Shown: piece after piece, positions 1-7,665 of the stretch | Position numbering within the stretch: position 1 is the stretch's first letter | Layout: every line of letters starts with the position of its first letter | Assembly (NCBI RefSeq): GCF_007741535.1 | Contig: NZ_CP036525.1 | Coordinates: 1,364,001-1,428,000, forward strand | Reading direction: 5' to 3' | DNA from: Rubripirellula lacrimiformis | Lineage (GTDB): Bacteria > Planctomycetota > Planctomycetia > Pirellulales > Pirellulaceae | Length of the DNA stretch: 64,000 bases | Program-made: the position numbers and the translations under genes | Notes under the pieces: model-generated | Database searches by the model: none | Told to the model about the DNA's origin: nothing | Seen by the model: only the letters and a program-made list of their open reading frames with translations

Positions 1-657
1 CGAGCGTCGCGGGGTGACTTTGCGCCCTGCTTCATCGCCAGTACCAGCGAAGTCTACGGTAAGAATCCGAAAGAGGTTTGGACCGAAGAGGACGATTTGG
101 TGTTCGGTTCGACAACCAAGCCGCGATGGAGCTACGGGGTGTCCAAGGCGATCGATGAATTCTTAGCACTGGCGTTCCACAAAGAGAACAAATTGCCGGT
201 CGTCGTGGGGCGGTTCTTTAACGTCGTCGGCCCGCGTCAGACGGGCGCCTATGGCATGGTGCTGCCACGATTTGTGGACGCAGCGCTGCGTGGCGATCCC
301 TTGGTCGTGCATGACGACGGGAAACAGATCCGCTGTTTTGCACACGTGGGCGATGTCATCGGCGCGGTCACCAAATTGGTGGATACGCCGTCGGCAGCCG
401 GGCGTGTGTACAACATCGGCAGCGACGTGCCAGTGTCGATCCTGGAACTGGCACAGCGTGTGATCGCGCGAGTGAATCCGGAATCGAAGATCGATTTTCA
501 ATCGTACTCAGACGCCTACGACGAGTCGTTCGAGGACATCCGCCGTCGTGTTCCCGATCTGACGCGAATCAGCGACACCATCGGCTATGCCCCGACAAAA
601 GATCTGGATGCCATCATCGATTCGGTGGCCGAGCACCAGCGAACACTATTGGGCTGA
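1..657 (+). CDS. NAD-dependent epimerase/dehydratase, 3' part
   Basis: The gene is cut by the window start; 218 residues are visible and the frame stays open to base 1. This is the C-terminal part of an extended short-chain dehydrogenase that acts on nucleotide sugars. The fragment starts just before the STSEVYG strand. It carries the catalytic pair Y45-x3-K49 (YGVSK), followed by the RFFNVVGPRQ segment typical of UDP-glucose 4-epimerases and related dehydratases. The Rossmann glycine motif lies outside the window, so the exact substrate cannot be read. A role in polysaccharide or LPS sugar supply is an inference. Confidence 0.9.
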   Translation, partial: RASRGDFAPCFIASTSEVYGKNPKEVWTEEDDLVFGSTTKPRWSYGVSKAIDEFLALAFHKENKLPVVVGRFFNVVGPRQTGAYGMVLPRFVDAALRGDPLVVHDDGKQIRCFAHVGDVIGAVTKLVDTPSAAGRVYNIGSDVPVSILELAQRVIARVNPESKIDFQSYSDAYDESFEDIRRRVPDLTRISDTIGYAPTKDLDAIIDSVAEHQRTLLG

Positions 658-748
658 TAAGGTCTAATGGAAATCGCCTGCCGTCACGGCGTTTTCCAGC
701 AGCCGATCGGTTGCGCCTCGTTCACACTTGCGACCCTGAGAAAGAAAT

Positions 749-1240
749 ATGGATCCGAAAGCTCTGATTCGCCAAACGATTGCATCGACCGAATTCGTCT
801 GCAATGCCTATCTGAATGACCTTACCGACGATGAACTGATGCATCGCCCGGTCGAGGGAGCCAACCACATCAATTGGCAGTGGGGGCACCTGATCGCTTC
901 AGAGCACATGTTGGGACAGATGATTCCGGGGGTGACGATGCCATCGCTTCCAGAGGGGTTCGCCGATAAGTACAGCAAGGAAGCGGCCGCTAGCGATGAT
1001 GCGTCCGCATTCGAAGACAAGGCGACACTGTTGTCGGTTCAACAGCAACAGCGGCAAGGCTTGCTGGCTGTCTTGGATGGGATCAGCGACGAAGCTCTTT
1101 CCGACCCGGCGCCCGAAGCGGTCGCAACCATCTTTCCTAATTCGGCTGCGATCATCTTGTCGGCCGATAGTCACTGGATGATGCACGCCGGCCAGTGGGC
1201 GATTGTGCGTCGGTCGTTGGGCAAACCTGCGTTGTTTTGA
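749..1240 (+). CDS. DinB family protein (putative metal-dependent hydrolase/transferase)
   Basis: This is a 163-residue protein with the four-helix DinB/YfiT layout. The expected metal-binding histidine triad is visible: H47 in the NWQWGHL segment, then H142 and H146 in HWMMHAGQW near the C-terminus. Family members include DNA-damage-inducible proteins and thiol-dependent transferases, for example those using bacillithiol or mycothiol. The substrate here is unknown. It starts 91 bases after the epimerase gene, on the same strand, and may be monocistronic. The length is normal for the family. Confidence 0.85.
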   Translation: MDPKALIRQTIASTEFVCNAYLNDLTDDELMHRPVEGANHINWQWGHLIASEHMLGQMIPGVTMPSLPEGFADKYSKEAAASDDASAFEDKATLLSVQQQQRQGLLAVLDGISDEALSDPAPEAVATIFPNSAAIILSADSHWMMHAGQWAIVRRSLGKPALF

Positions 1241-1253
1241 TCCGCGATTTTGG

Positions 1254-2273
1254 TCACACGATTTCTTCGTTATCGTCGGCCAAGGCGGACAGAGTGGCTT
1301 CGGACCGTTTTTGCAGCCGTTTGATCTTTCGCTGAATCTGGCGGGCTTCGGATTGCACGTCCGAAAGCCGCCGCTGCAGTTTTTGGATGGATCGATCGGG
1401 ATCGCGATGCAGGAAGCGTTGGAACATGTCCAATAGTGTCAGTGCCCGCAGCGCTTTGACGGCGGTGCCGCGAAGCCGATAGACGCGGGCCAGTTGCGTC
1501 AGTTGCTGAAGTTTCAGCAGCTTGGTTGCACGCATCCACTGCAGCGTTCGCATGAACGAAAACACTGGCAGCGAAATGATCGCCAAGTCGATCCAATGTT
1601 TCTTGCAATACGCCAGTTTCTTGTCGGCCACCGACAGCATCAGGATGAATTCCAGTGCGAATGCAAACCAGATGACCCCGGTGCCGACATGCAAGATCAG
1701 ACGCAGCCAGGTGTGCTGTGCCACTTGGGCTTTCAAGAAAAATTCGATCACCAGAACAGGCAAAATCAGCATCGCGATTGCGATCATCGGGATGCTGAAG
1801 GTGCGCTCGAGTCGCTCGCGAAGGCGGCGGTTGGTCTGTCGCCATCCCAACCCGGGCAGCCACAGTCGGCCATTCATTTCCGGGCTTCGTGCGCCAATCC
1901 TTAGCGATGGGCATAGGCAGATCAGCAACGCAAAGGCCTGCGATTTCCAGGTCGACGACGTCCACGGTCGGGTCGTCCAGTGCCAGACTGATTCGGCGAT
2001 CACCACGGGCCAGGAAATCGCCATGATCAGCCCTGCCAGTTCGATGATGCGGTGACTGACCACTTCGTTGGTGATCATCGATCGCAATCGCGTCGTTTCT
2101 GGATTGCTGGGGTCCAGCGACGTCAGTGCGTTTTCGCTGAGGTTGGGGATGTCGACCCAGACCACGACCAGGATCGCCTGGGCAACCAAGAAGCTTAGCG
2201 ATAGCCCAAACATCACCGGCGCAATGCGTCCGGCGATTTTGAGGCGAATATCGGTTCGGTGGAGTCGGTTCAT
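1254..2273 (-). CDS. Voltage-sensor-like membrane protein (ion-transport family, no pore motif)
   Basis: This 339-residue membrane protein starts at the ATG at 2273, which has GGAGAAAG 5 bases upstream. A longer reading frame to 2354 would overlap the preceding gene. The N-terminal half has two or three hydrophobic helices. A later block (KHWIDLAIISLPVFSFM) is followed by a basic, S4-like helix with R and K at regular spacing. The C-terminus is a charged coiled coil rich in Q, K, R and E. The arrangement resembles the sensor part of Ion_trans channels, but no TVGYGD-type selectivity filter is visible. A channel function is therefore unproven. It lies 46 bases downstream of the DUF1844 gene and is probably cotranscribed with it. 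Confidence 0.6.
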   Translation of the reverse strand: MNRLHRTDIRLKIAGRIAPVMFGLSLSFLVAQAILVVVWVDIPNLSENALTSLDPSNPETTRLRSMITNEVVSHRIIELAGLIMAISWPVVIAESVWHWTTRPWTSSTWKSQAFALLICLCPSLRIGARSPEMNGRLWLPGLGWRQTNRRLRERLERTFSIPMIAIAMLILPVLVIEFFLKAQVAQHTWLRLILHVGTGVIWFAFALEFILMLSVADKKLAYCKKHWIDLAIISLPVFSFMRTLQWMRATKLLKLQQLTQLARVYRLRGTAVKALRALTLLDMFQRFLHRDPDRSIQKLQRRLSDVQSEARQIQRKIKRLQKRSEATLSALADDNEEIV

Positions 2274-2319
2274 TCTACTTTCTCCAGGCCGAAACGGTCT
2301 GCAACAGGGGCGCAGAAGG

Positions 2320-2772
2320 TCAGTCGGCCTTCGGCGGTGCTTTGACGCTGACATAGGCCATTCGCAGCGCGTGCAGAGCTTCCGAGAGCATCTTTGCTTC
2401 GTCGTCGGAAAGGTTGCCCTTGGTCTTCACGCCCAACATCTCCATCGTATCGATGTAGTGTTTAGCATAGGGCTTGTTGATCGTGGGTTGGCCCGTGTTG
2501 GGGTCAGGGAACTGCCCCAGCGTCGCCATCGCCTGGGTGAAAAGCATCGAAATCAGAACTTCGAACGATGCCGGTGGTGGTGGCGGGATTTCGTCGGTCG
2601 CAGGTTCGGAAACTTGAGCAGACGGCTCTCTGGCTGCCGTTTCCGTCTCCGGCGGCGCCGCTACTTCAGCGGGCTCGCTTGCGTCGGCCGCAGCCTTTTC
2701 CTTCGCGACTTGTTCTTTCCAATCGTCGTCGACGATGATCTTCGGTTCTTCGTTGTTCTCGGATTCAGTCAT
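2320..2772 (-). CDS. DUF1844 domain-containing protein
   Basis: This 150-residue protein is predicted to be cytoplasmic. The first 70 residues are acidic and Ala/Glu/Pro-rich with low complexity. The second half is the DUF1844 core: FEVLISMLFTQAMATLGQFP, then a predicted helical pair ending in ALHALRMAYV. DUF1844 proteins are common in planctomycetes and deltaproteobacteria and have no known function. Downstream on the same strand is the voltage-sensor-like gene. Upstream is pyrG, separated by a repeat-bearing spacer. Confidence 0.8.
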   Translation of the reverse strand: MTESENNEEPKIIVDDDWKEQVAKEKAAADASEPAEVAAPPETETAAREPSAQVSEPATDEIPPPPPASFEVLISMLFTQAMATLGQFPDPNTGQPTINKPYAKHYIDTMEMLGVKTKGNLSDDEAKMLSEALHALRMAYVSVKAPPKAD

Positions 2773-3200
2773 CTGAAAGTCTCCAGGAAGTTAAGGCGGA
2801 TCAATGAATTGGGTTGCCACCGATGCAGCCCCGCGGCGGGTGGCTGCCGGCGGGTCACGGAAATTGGCGGCGGTGATCGCCGTGCAGGGGGCGTCACAGA
2901 GTGGTTGTCCTGCGGCGGTCGAGTTCGCCGTTGCCGGTTGTTCGCAACGATTGGGTTCGCATCGCCGACGGTTCACGCGGACTACGCGTTCGCACAGGGA
3001 ACGGTTCACGGGGGGGCCCGATTGAAATCGAGCCCCATATCCCAGTGTCCCGGTGACCCATCTCCAAGCGAACGGTGTCTTAGCGAACGGTGTCTCAGCG
3101 AACGGTGTCTCAGCGAACGGTGTCTCAGCGAACGGCACTCTGGTGGCAAACAATCTAGCTGCCGATCACGCACTGCGTGTCGGCGAAGCGAATGCTGGCC
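2773..3200. other. Repeat-bearing spacer between pyrG and the DUF1844 gene
   Basis: These 428 bases hold no convincing gene. They contain a five-unit 15-bp tandem repeat and G+C-rich sequence that leaves frames open on both strands. The 120-codon minus-strand frame at 2791-3153 is made partly of the repeat and shows no recognisable domain. Confidence 0.6.
3067..3141. repeat. 15-bp tandem repeat, five units
   Basis: The unit AGCGAACGGTGTCTC is repeated at 3067, 3082, 3097, 3112 and 3127. The first unit ends in T and the last unit diverges. The unit length is a multiple of three, so every frame stays open through it; one minus-strand frame reads FAETP repeats. Confidence 0.95.
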
Positions 3201-4883
3201 TTACGAGTTTTCTTGCGACGAACGGTCCGACGCTGGCTGTTCGCTCTGGTTCGATGTCCCGGCTTCTTTGGCGGCCCGGCTTCGTTGTCGTTCGATCGCC
3301 GCTTCGATGAATCCTGCAAACAAGGGGTGAGCCTTGAGCGGTTTGCTCTTGAATTCCGGGTGGAACTGAACCGCGACGAACCACGGGTGGTTGGGGATTT
3401 CAACGATTTCGACCAAGCCACCGTCGGGGCTGGTGCCGGCGAATCGCATACCGCCCGCTTCGAATTGTTGGCGATACAGATTGTTGAACTCGTACCGATG
3501 GCGATGTCGTTCGTCGACCGTGTCGGCGTCGTAGGCTTTTCCGGATCGGCTGTGGCGATCCAGTTTGGCTCTCTGGCTGCCCAATCGCATCGTGCCGCCC
3601 ATCTGTGTAACGTTTTGCTGTTCGTCCAACAGGCAGATCACCGGATGCTTGGTGTCTTTGTCGAATTCGCTGCTATGGGCACCGTCCAGGTTCATCACGT
3701 GACGCCCGTACTCGATGACGGCGCACTGCATGCCCAAGCAGATTCCAAAGAACGGGATGCCGCGTTCGCGAGCGAACTTGATCGCTTGCACTTTGCCTTC
3801 GATCCCGCGTTCCCCAAATCCACCGGGCACCAAGATGCCTTGGTAACCGCTAAGCAGTCGTTCGGCGCCTTCGCGTTCGATATCCGAACTTTGGATGCGT
3901 CCGATCCGGATCTGCGTCTGGTGCTGCATCCCGGCGTGGTCAATCGATTCGTAGATCGATTTGTACGCATCCTTGTGTTCGGCGTACTTGCCGACCACAG
4001 CGATCGAAATTTCGTGACGTGGATTGCGAAGTCGGTGCAGCAGTTCCGTCCACGGCGAAATGTCTAGTGACTGAGCCGTGTGCAGTCCAAGTTTTTGGAC
4101 GATCAGTTCGTCCATCTTGTTTTCGACCAGCGACAACGGAACTTCGTAGATCGAAAAATCCTTGTCCTTTTCCTCGATGACCGCTTCCACGGGCACGTTG
4201 CAGAACAGTGCGATCTTTTCGCGATCGTCGCGGCTGATCGAGTGCTCGCATCGACACACCAAGATGTCTGGCTGGATCCCGATTTCGCGAAGCTGGCCGA
4301 CGCTGTGCTGGGTAGGCTTCGTCTTCAGTTCGTCGGCTGCTTTCAAGTACGGCACCAACGTCAGGTGCATGTACAGGCAGTTTTCGCGGCCGATGTCCAG
4401 CGAAAATTGGCGAATGGCTTCTAGGAACGGCAGACTTTCGATGTCGCCCACCGTGCCACCGATTTCGGTGATCACGACGTCGACGTCATCGCCGCCCATC
4501 CGCTTGATCACCGATTTGATTTCATTGGTGATGTGCGGGATGACCTGAACGGTTTTGCCCAGGAACTGGCCTTTGCGTTCTTTTTCAATGACCGACAGAT
4601 AGATCTGCCCGGTCGTGTAATTGCAATCTCGCGTCAGCAATCCCGACGTGAATCGCTCGTAGTGGCCCAGGTCCAGGTCGGTTTCGGATCCGTCGTCTAA
4701 GACGTAGACCTCGCCGTGCTGATAGGGGCTCATCGTGCCAGGATCGACGTTGATGTACGGATCCAGCTTCTGCATGCGGACCCGCAAACCCCGCTGTTCA
4801 AGCAGCATTCCGATCGAGGCACTGGTTAGCCCCTTGCCGAGAGAACTGACCACGCCGCCGGTTACAAAGATGTGTTTCGTCAT
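3201..4883 (-). CDS. pyrG: CTP synthase (glutamine hydrolysing)
   Basis: This enzyme makes CTP from UTP, ATP and glutamine in the last step of pyrimidine nucleotide synthesis. The 560-residue protein has the N-terminal synthetase domain ([18 protein letters not shown] with its P-loop, then [20 protein letters not shown]). A class I glutamine amidotransferase domain follows, with the nucleophile elbow GICLGMQ and the FHPE histidine/glutamate motif near the end. A Ser/Gln-rich tail of about 25 residues makes it slightly longer than the usual ~545. The upstream kdsB gene is on the same strand; kdsB-pyrG is a known pairing, here split by a repeat-rich spacer. Confidence 0.98.
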   Translation of the reverse strand: MTKHIFVTGGVVSSLGKGLTSASIGMLLEQRGLRVRMQKLDPYINVDPGTMSPYQHGEVYVLDDGSETDLDLGHYERFTSGLLTRDCNYTTGQIYLSVIEKERKGQFLGKTVQVIPHITNEIKSVIKRMGGDDVDVVITEIGGTVGDIESLPFLEAIRQFSLDIGRENCLYMHLTLVPYLKAADELKTKPTQHSVGQLREIGIQPDILVCRCEHSISRDDREKIALFCNVPVEAVIEEKDKDFSIYEVPLSLVENKMDELIVQKLGLHTAQSLDISPWTELLHRLRNPRHEISIAVVGKYAEHKDAYKSIYESIDHAGMQHQTQIRIGRIQSSDIEREGAERLLSGYQGILVPGGFGERGIEGKVQAIKFARERGIPFFGICLGMQCAVIEYGRHVMNLDGAHSSEFDKDTKHPVICLLDEQQNVTQMGGTMRLGSQRAKLDRHSRSGKAYDADTVDERHRHRYEFNNLYRQQFEAGGMRFAGTSPDGGLVEIVEIPNHPWFVAVQFHPEFKSKPLKAHPLFAGFIEAAIERQRSRAAKEAGTSNQSEQPASDRSSQENS

Positions 4884-5302
4884 GGAACGAGATCATAGCG
4901 AACCGAGTCCGATTTGTGACGGGGTTTCCGGCCCAGGTTTTGACGGATTGATTCGATCCGCCGCAGGTCCCCCCCGCAAAACCCGAATTTTACTTGCTCT
5001 GGGCTATCCATTCGGGTTCGTCCCCCTGAATCGCTTGGCCGCACGCTGGAATGCGTCGGGGGCGGGCTGTCGGCCGGGTGATCCGCTGGGTGATCCGCTG
5101 GGTGATCCGCCGGGTGATCCGCTGGGTGATCCGCTGGGTGATCCGCTGGGTGATCCGCTGGGCGGGGGAAGGACGCGAGCCAATCGGTCCCGTGTCGCCC
5201 CTTACCGGTCGGATCACGCCCCGTGCCGCCGATGCCATCCAGTCCGATGCCATCCAGTCCGATGCCATCGAGTCCGATGGTCCCCGACCCGATGATGTGC
5301 AA
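4880..5302 (-). CDS. Candidate repeat-encoded ORF coupled to pyrG (doubtful)
   Basis: A 140-codon frame runs through the kdsB-pyrG spacer and its stop overlaps the pyrG start codon by ATGA. It encodes three IGLDG-like units and seven PADH units, produced by 15-bp and 12-bp tandem repeats in the same frame. It would begin at a TTG and has no known domain. Other frames are also open here because the repeats are multiples of three, so this may simply be non-coding repeat DNA. The exact ATGA junction is the only positive sign. Confidence 0.2.
   Translation of the reverse strand: MHIIGSGTIGLDGIGLDGIGLDGIGGTGRDPTGKGRHGTDWLASFPRPADHPADHPADHPADHPADHPADHPADHPADSPPPTHSSVRPSDSGGRTRMDSPEQVKFGFCGGDLRRIESIRQNLGRKPRHKSDSVRYDLVP
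5077..5160. repeat. 12-bp tandem repeat, seven units
   Basis: The unit GGTGATCCGCTG is repeated seven times without gaps; the third unit has CCG instead of CTG. In the minus frame it encodes the tetrapeptide PADH. Confidence 0.95.
5231..5275. repeat. 15-bp tandem repeat, three units
   Basis: The unit GATGCCATCCAGTCC occurs at 5231, 5246 and 5261, the last with one change (CGAGTCC). A partial fourth unit, GATGGTCC, follows. Confidence 0.9.
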
Positions 5303-5419
5303 ACCCTTGGATTCTTCGAAGCAGTCGAACCCTATGATGCAGTGGAGGACCAGGGAAAGACAGCAAGGGGCGCGGTGAATGGGGGATACCCGGCGTCGGC
5401 CGGTGTGGCCAATCGGTGG

Positions 5420-6220
5420 CTAGCGGGCCGCCAGTCTGGCGGCGAAGGCTTCTAGGTCGGCTGCGGTGTCGATGCCGGCGGTCGCCGATGGGACGCGAGT
5501 GACCAGGATTTTTTTGCCTGCCTCGATCGCTCGCAGTTGCTCTAGCTTTTCGGTGGTTTCCAACAGACTGGCCGGTTGGGATTCGAACCAGCCCAAGAAT
5601 TCACGTCGATAGGCGTACAGTCCCAGGTGGTGCCAGTAGATCGGCGGCTCGTCGTGGATGCGGTCCGCTGGATCGCAGTCGCGAACAAATGGTACGGCGG
5701 CCCGGCTGAAGTACACCGCCCTGCCCCGCCCCGCCCCGCCGGGCAGCAAATCGCTATCGGCCCGATAGCCGCCCATCACGATTTTTACACAGTTCGGTGT
5801 GCTCAGTTGGTCGAGGCTGCGAATCGGCGTGCCCGCGGTAGCCATGTCAGCCGACGGGTCGTCCATCAGTAGCCCCGCGACCGAATCGATCGTCGCCGGG
5901 CTGATCTCCGGTTCATCGCCTTGAACGTTCACAAAGACGTCGACCTCCGGCATCTGCCTGGCAACCTCGGCGATCCGGTCAGTGCCGCTGGTGTGGTCGA
6001 CGCTGGTCATGATCCAGCGGCCGCCGAAGGACTCGACCTCCTCGGCCATCTGGGGGGCGTCGACGGCGACGACCACGCCGTCGCAGCGTTGGGACCGCAT
6101 CGCCGCGTCATAGGTATGGTGCAGCACGGATTTGCCGCCCGCCCTGCGAAGCAGCTTTTCGGGCAGCCGTGTCGATGCGAGACGAGCAGGAATGACAATG
6201 TGGCAACGGGCCTGGGACAT
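5420..6220 (-). CDS. kdsB: 3-deoxy-manno-octulosonate cytidylyltransferase
   Basis: This enzyme activates Kdo with CTP to give CMP-Kdo for lipopolysaccharide inner-core synthesis, so its presence implies an LPS-bearing outer membrane. The 266-residue protein starts IVIPARLASTRLPEKLL, the nucleotide-binding signature of the family. It contains FVNVQGDEPEI with the metal-binding acidic residues, and YWHHLGLYAYRREFL followed by ETTEKLEQLRAIEAG, all classic KdsB blocks. A small Gly/Arg insertion (LLPGGAGRGRAV) comes from a CCCCG pentamer run in the DNA near 5720-5745. It consumes CTP, the product of the next gene, pyrG. Confidence 0.97.
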   Translation of the reverse strand: MSQARCHIVIPARLASTRLPEKLLRRAGGKSVLHHTYDAAMRSQRCDGVVVAVDAPQMAEEVESFGGRWIMTSVDHTSGTDRIAEVARQMPEVDVFVNVQGDEPEISPATIDSVAGLLMDDPSADMATAGTPIRSLDQLSTPNCVKIVMGGYRADSDLLPGGAGRGRAVYFSRAAVPFVRDCDPADRIHDEPPIYWHHLGLYAYRREFLGWFESQPASLLETTEKLEQLRAIEAGKKILVTRVPSATAGIDTAADLEAFAARLAAR

Positions 6221-6374
6221 GACAGGGGACCATTCGGAAGCAAAGTGGCAAGTGAACCGGCTGTGAATTTAGAGGGATTCGAGGAATCAAGGCACGGCAG
6301 ATTCGACAAAATCAATGGTTTGACACCCCGGCTGCTCGTCGATACATTCCGACTTCAACGATGGACGGTGATGC

Positions 6375-6600
6375 TTTCGGTGTTTTGCCAAAGCATGACA
6401 GGGAACTTCGGTGCAATTCCGAGACGGCCCGGCCGCTGTAATCGATGGGAGAAAACGCGTGTTTTGCGTATTTTTTCGCCGCCACTTCAATCTGATTGCC
6501 ATTGCGAATCTTGCCCACGCTCTTCACCGAAGATTGTGGGAAAGGACGCGAGAAGGCGAAGTCATGGCGGGGCATCGAGTAGTCAGAAGACCTACCGACC
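6375..6600 (+). promoter_or_regulatory. Cobalamin (adenosylcobalamin-type) riboswitch
   Basis: The RNA core is easy to read. GGGAACTTCGGTGCAATTCC begins at 6401 and is followed by GAGACGGCCCGGCCGCTGTAA, the conserved central region of B12 riboswitches. The 3' B12 box AGTCAGAAGACCTACC lies at 6581-6596 and differs little from the consensus AGYCAGGAGACCNGCC. A short closing helix (TCGGT near 6377 with ACCGA near 6594) fits P1. No strong Rho-independent terminator follows. The next genes on the strand are a 57-codon leader ORF, a DUF1559 gene and a DUF4465 gene. The exact ends are estimates. Confidence 0.93.
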
Positions 6601-6654
6601 ATCGGGCGCGACGTGACTTTCTTGGGTGAAGTCCGTGCCGAGAGCTGAGCCGTC

Positions 6655-6828
6655 ATGATGCCGGCGAACGATGTCGTTGGAATTCCCGATCGCGGGTGCC
6701 AGCCCATCGAACAGGCTTGCGTACCGTTCAACCTATTTTGCCGTTTTGCAGATCCGCTGCGTTTCGAGATCCGTCGATTCCTGTGGGTGATCGCGTGCGC
6801 CGTGACGACTGATGCATGGGGTGTCTAG
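6655..6828 (+). CDS. Candidate 57-codon leader ORF after the riboswitch
   Basis: An ATG at 6655 (or 6658) opens a frame of 57 codons whose TAG stop directly abuts the ATG of the DUF1559 gene at 6829. The product begins MMPANDVVGIPDRGC and ends with a short hydrophobic stretch containing VIAC, which resembles a lipobox but sits late, near residue 48. The ribosome-binding site is weak. It could be a leader peptide that couples riboswitch control to translation of the next gene, or it could be a chance frame. Confidence 0.35.
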   Translation: MMPANDVVGIPDRGCQPIEQACVPFNLFCRFADPLRFEIRRFLWVIACAVTTDAWGV

Positions 6829-7629
6829 ATGACTGGACCGAAGTTTGCCGGAGAGGCACGCGGATTCACGTTGGTCGAACTTCTGGTGGTGATCGCAATC
6901 ATCGGCGTTTTGGTCGGGTTGCTGTTGCCAGCGGTGCAGTTTGCTCGTGAATCCGCCCGGCAAACCAGTTGCCGCAACAACCAGCACCAAATCGGACTGG
7001 CTTTGCACGCCTATCACAACATGCATCGATCGCTGCCGATCGGGTGCCTGGGATGGCGCCCTTGGCGGGGACCGATGACGAAAAAAAATCTGGCCTGGTC
7101 CGCGTTCCTGTTGCCGTTCGTCGAACAGCAATCACTGTATCAGTCGATCGATTTTGATCTTGCCTTTGACCATCCCGACAACGCTGTGGCTGCGGCAACC
7201 CCGGTCCAGACCTATTTGTGCCCCACCGCGATCCCGCGTGGCGGACCCCGTGGCGAAACCAGCTATGGCGGTCTGTATGGGGAATTGATGGTCGACCGTC
7301 GCAGCGATGATGGCATGTTCCTGTATGACCGAGTGATCGCGTTTCGTGATTGCCTCGATGGGCTCTCCAACACCATCGCCACCGGCGAAGACATGTTGGG
7401 ACCCGACAGTGAATGGATCAACGGTGGCAACGTGTTTGTGCAGTCGCATCCGATCAACGATCCAACCGTCTGGATCGGCGATAACGAAATTCGATCGCTG
7501 CATCCGGCCGGCGCGATGGTTTTGTTCGTCGATGGTTCCGTCCATCTGCTCAACCAATCGATCGACGAGGTGCTATTGGGCCAGTTGATCACGCGAGCCG
7601 GAAGAGAAGTCTTGACGTCTGAGTTCTAA
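6829..7629 (+). CDS. DUF1559 domain pseudopilin-like protein, B12-riboswitch associated
   Basis: This 266-residue protein has a type IV pilin/type II pseudopilin N-terminus. The motif [19 protein letters not shown] starts near residue 10, with the conserved E at +5 after the prepilin cleavage Gly; [20 protein letters not shown] follows, as is usual in DUF1559. The C-terminal signature ([12 protein letters not shown] and a late [17 protein letters not shown]) is present. DUF1559 proteins are strongly expanded in planctomycetes, and their function is not settled. This one is the first full gene after the cobalamin riboswitch. It is followed 36 bases later by a DUF4465/PEP-CTERM gene. A role in a surface appendage or secretion step linked to B12 is an inference. 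Confidence 0.93.
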   Translation: MTGPKFAGEARGFTLVELLVVIAIIGVLVGLLLPAVQFARESARQTSCRNNQHQIGLALHAYHNMHRSLPIGCLGWRPWRGPMTKKNLAWSAFLLPFVEQQSLYQSIDFDLAFDHPDNAVAAATPVQTYLCPTAIPRGGPRGETSYGGLYGELMVDRRSDDGMFLYDRVIAFRDCLDGLSNTIATGEDMLGPDSEWINGGNVFVQSHPINDPTVWIGDNEIRSLHPAGAMVLFVDGSVHLLNQSIDEVLLGQLITRAGREVLTSEF

Positions 7630-7665
7630 ACATCCTGTCACTTGCTTTCTAGAAGAACTGATCCG

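Larger units (their letters stand above)
4884..5419. other. Repeat-rich spacer between kdsB and pyrG
   Basis: These 536 bases separate two genes that are often adjacent. They contain a seven-unit 12-bp repeat and a three-unit 15-bp repeat. A promoter for pyrG probably lies here, but no clear box was identified. Confidence 0.6.

Noticed and set aside
2791-3153. 120-codon minus-strand frame with FAETP repeats
   Set aside because: It depends on a 15-bp repeat, has no domain, and the rest is Arg/Cys-rich without coding character.
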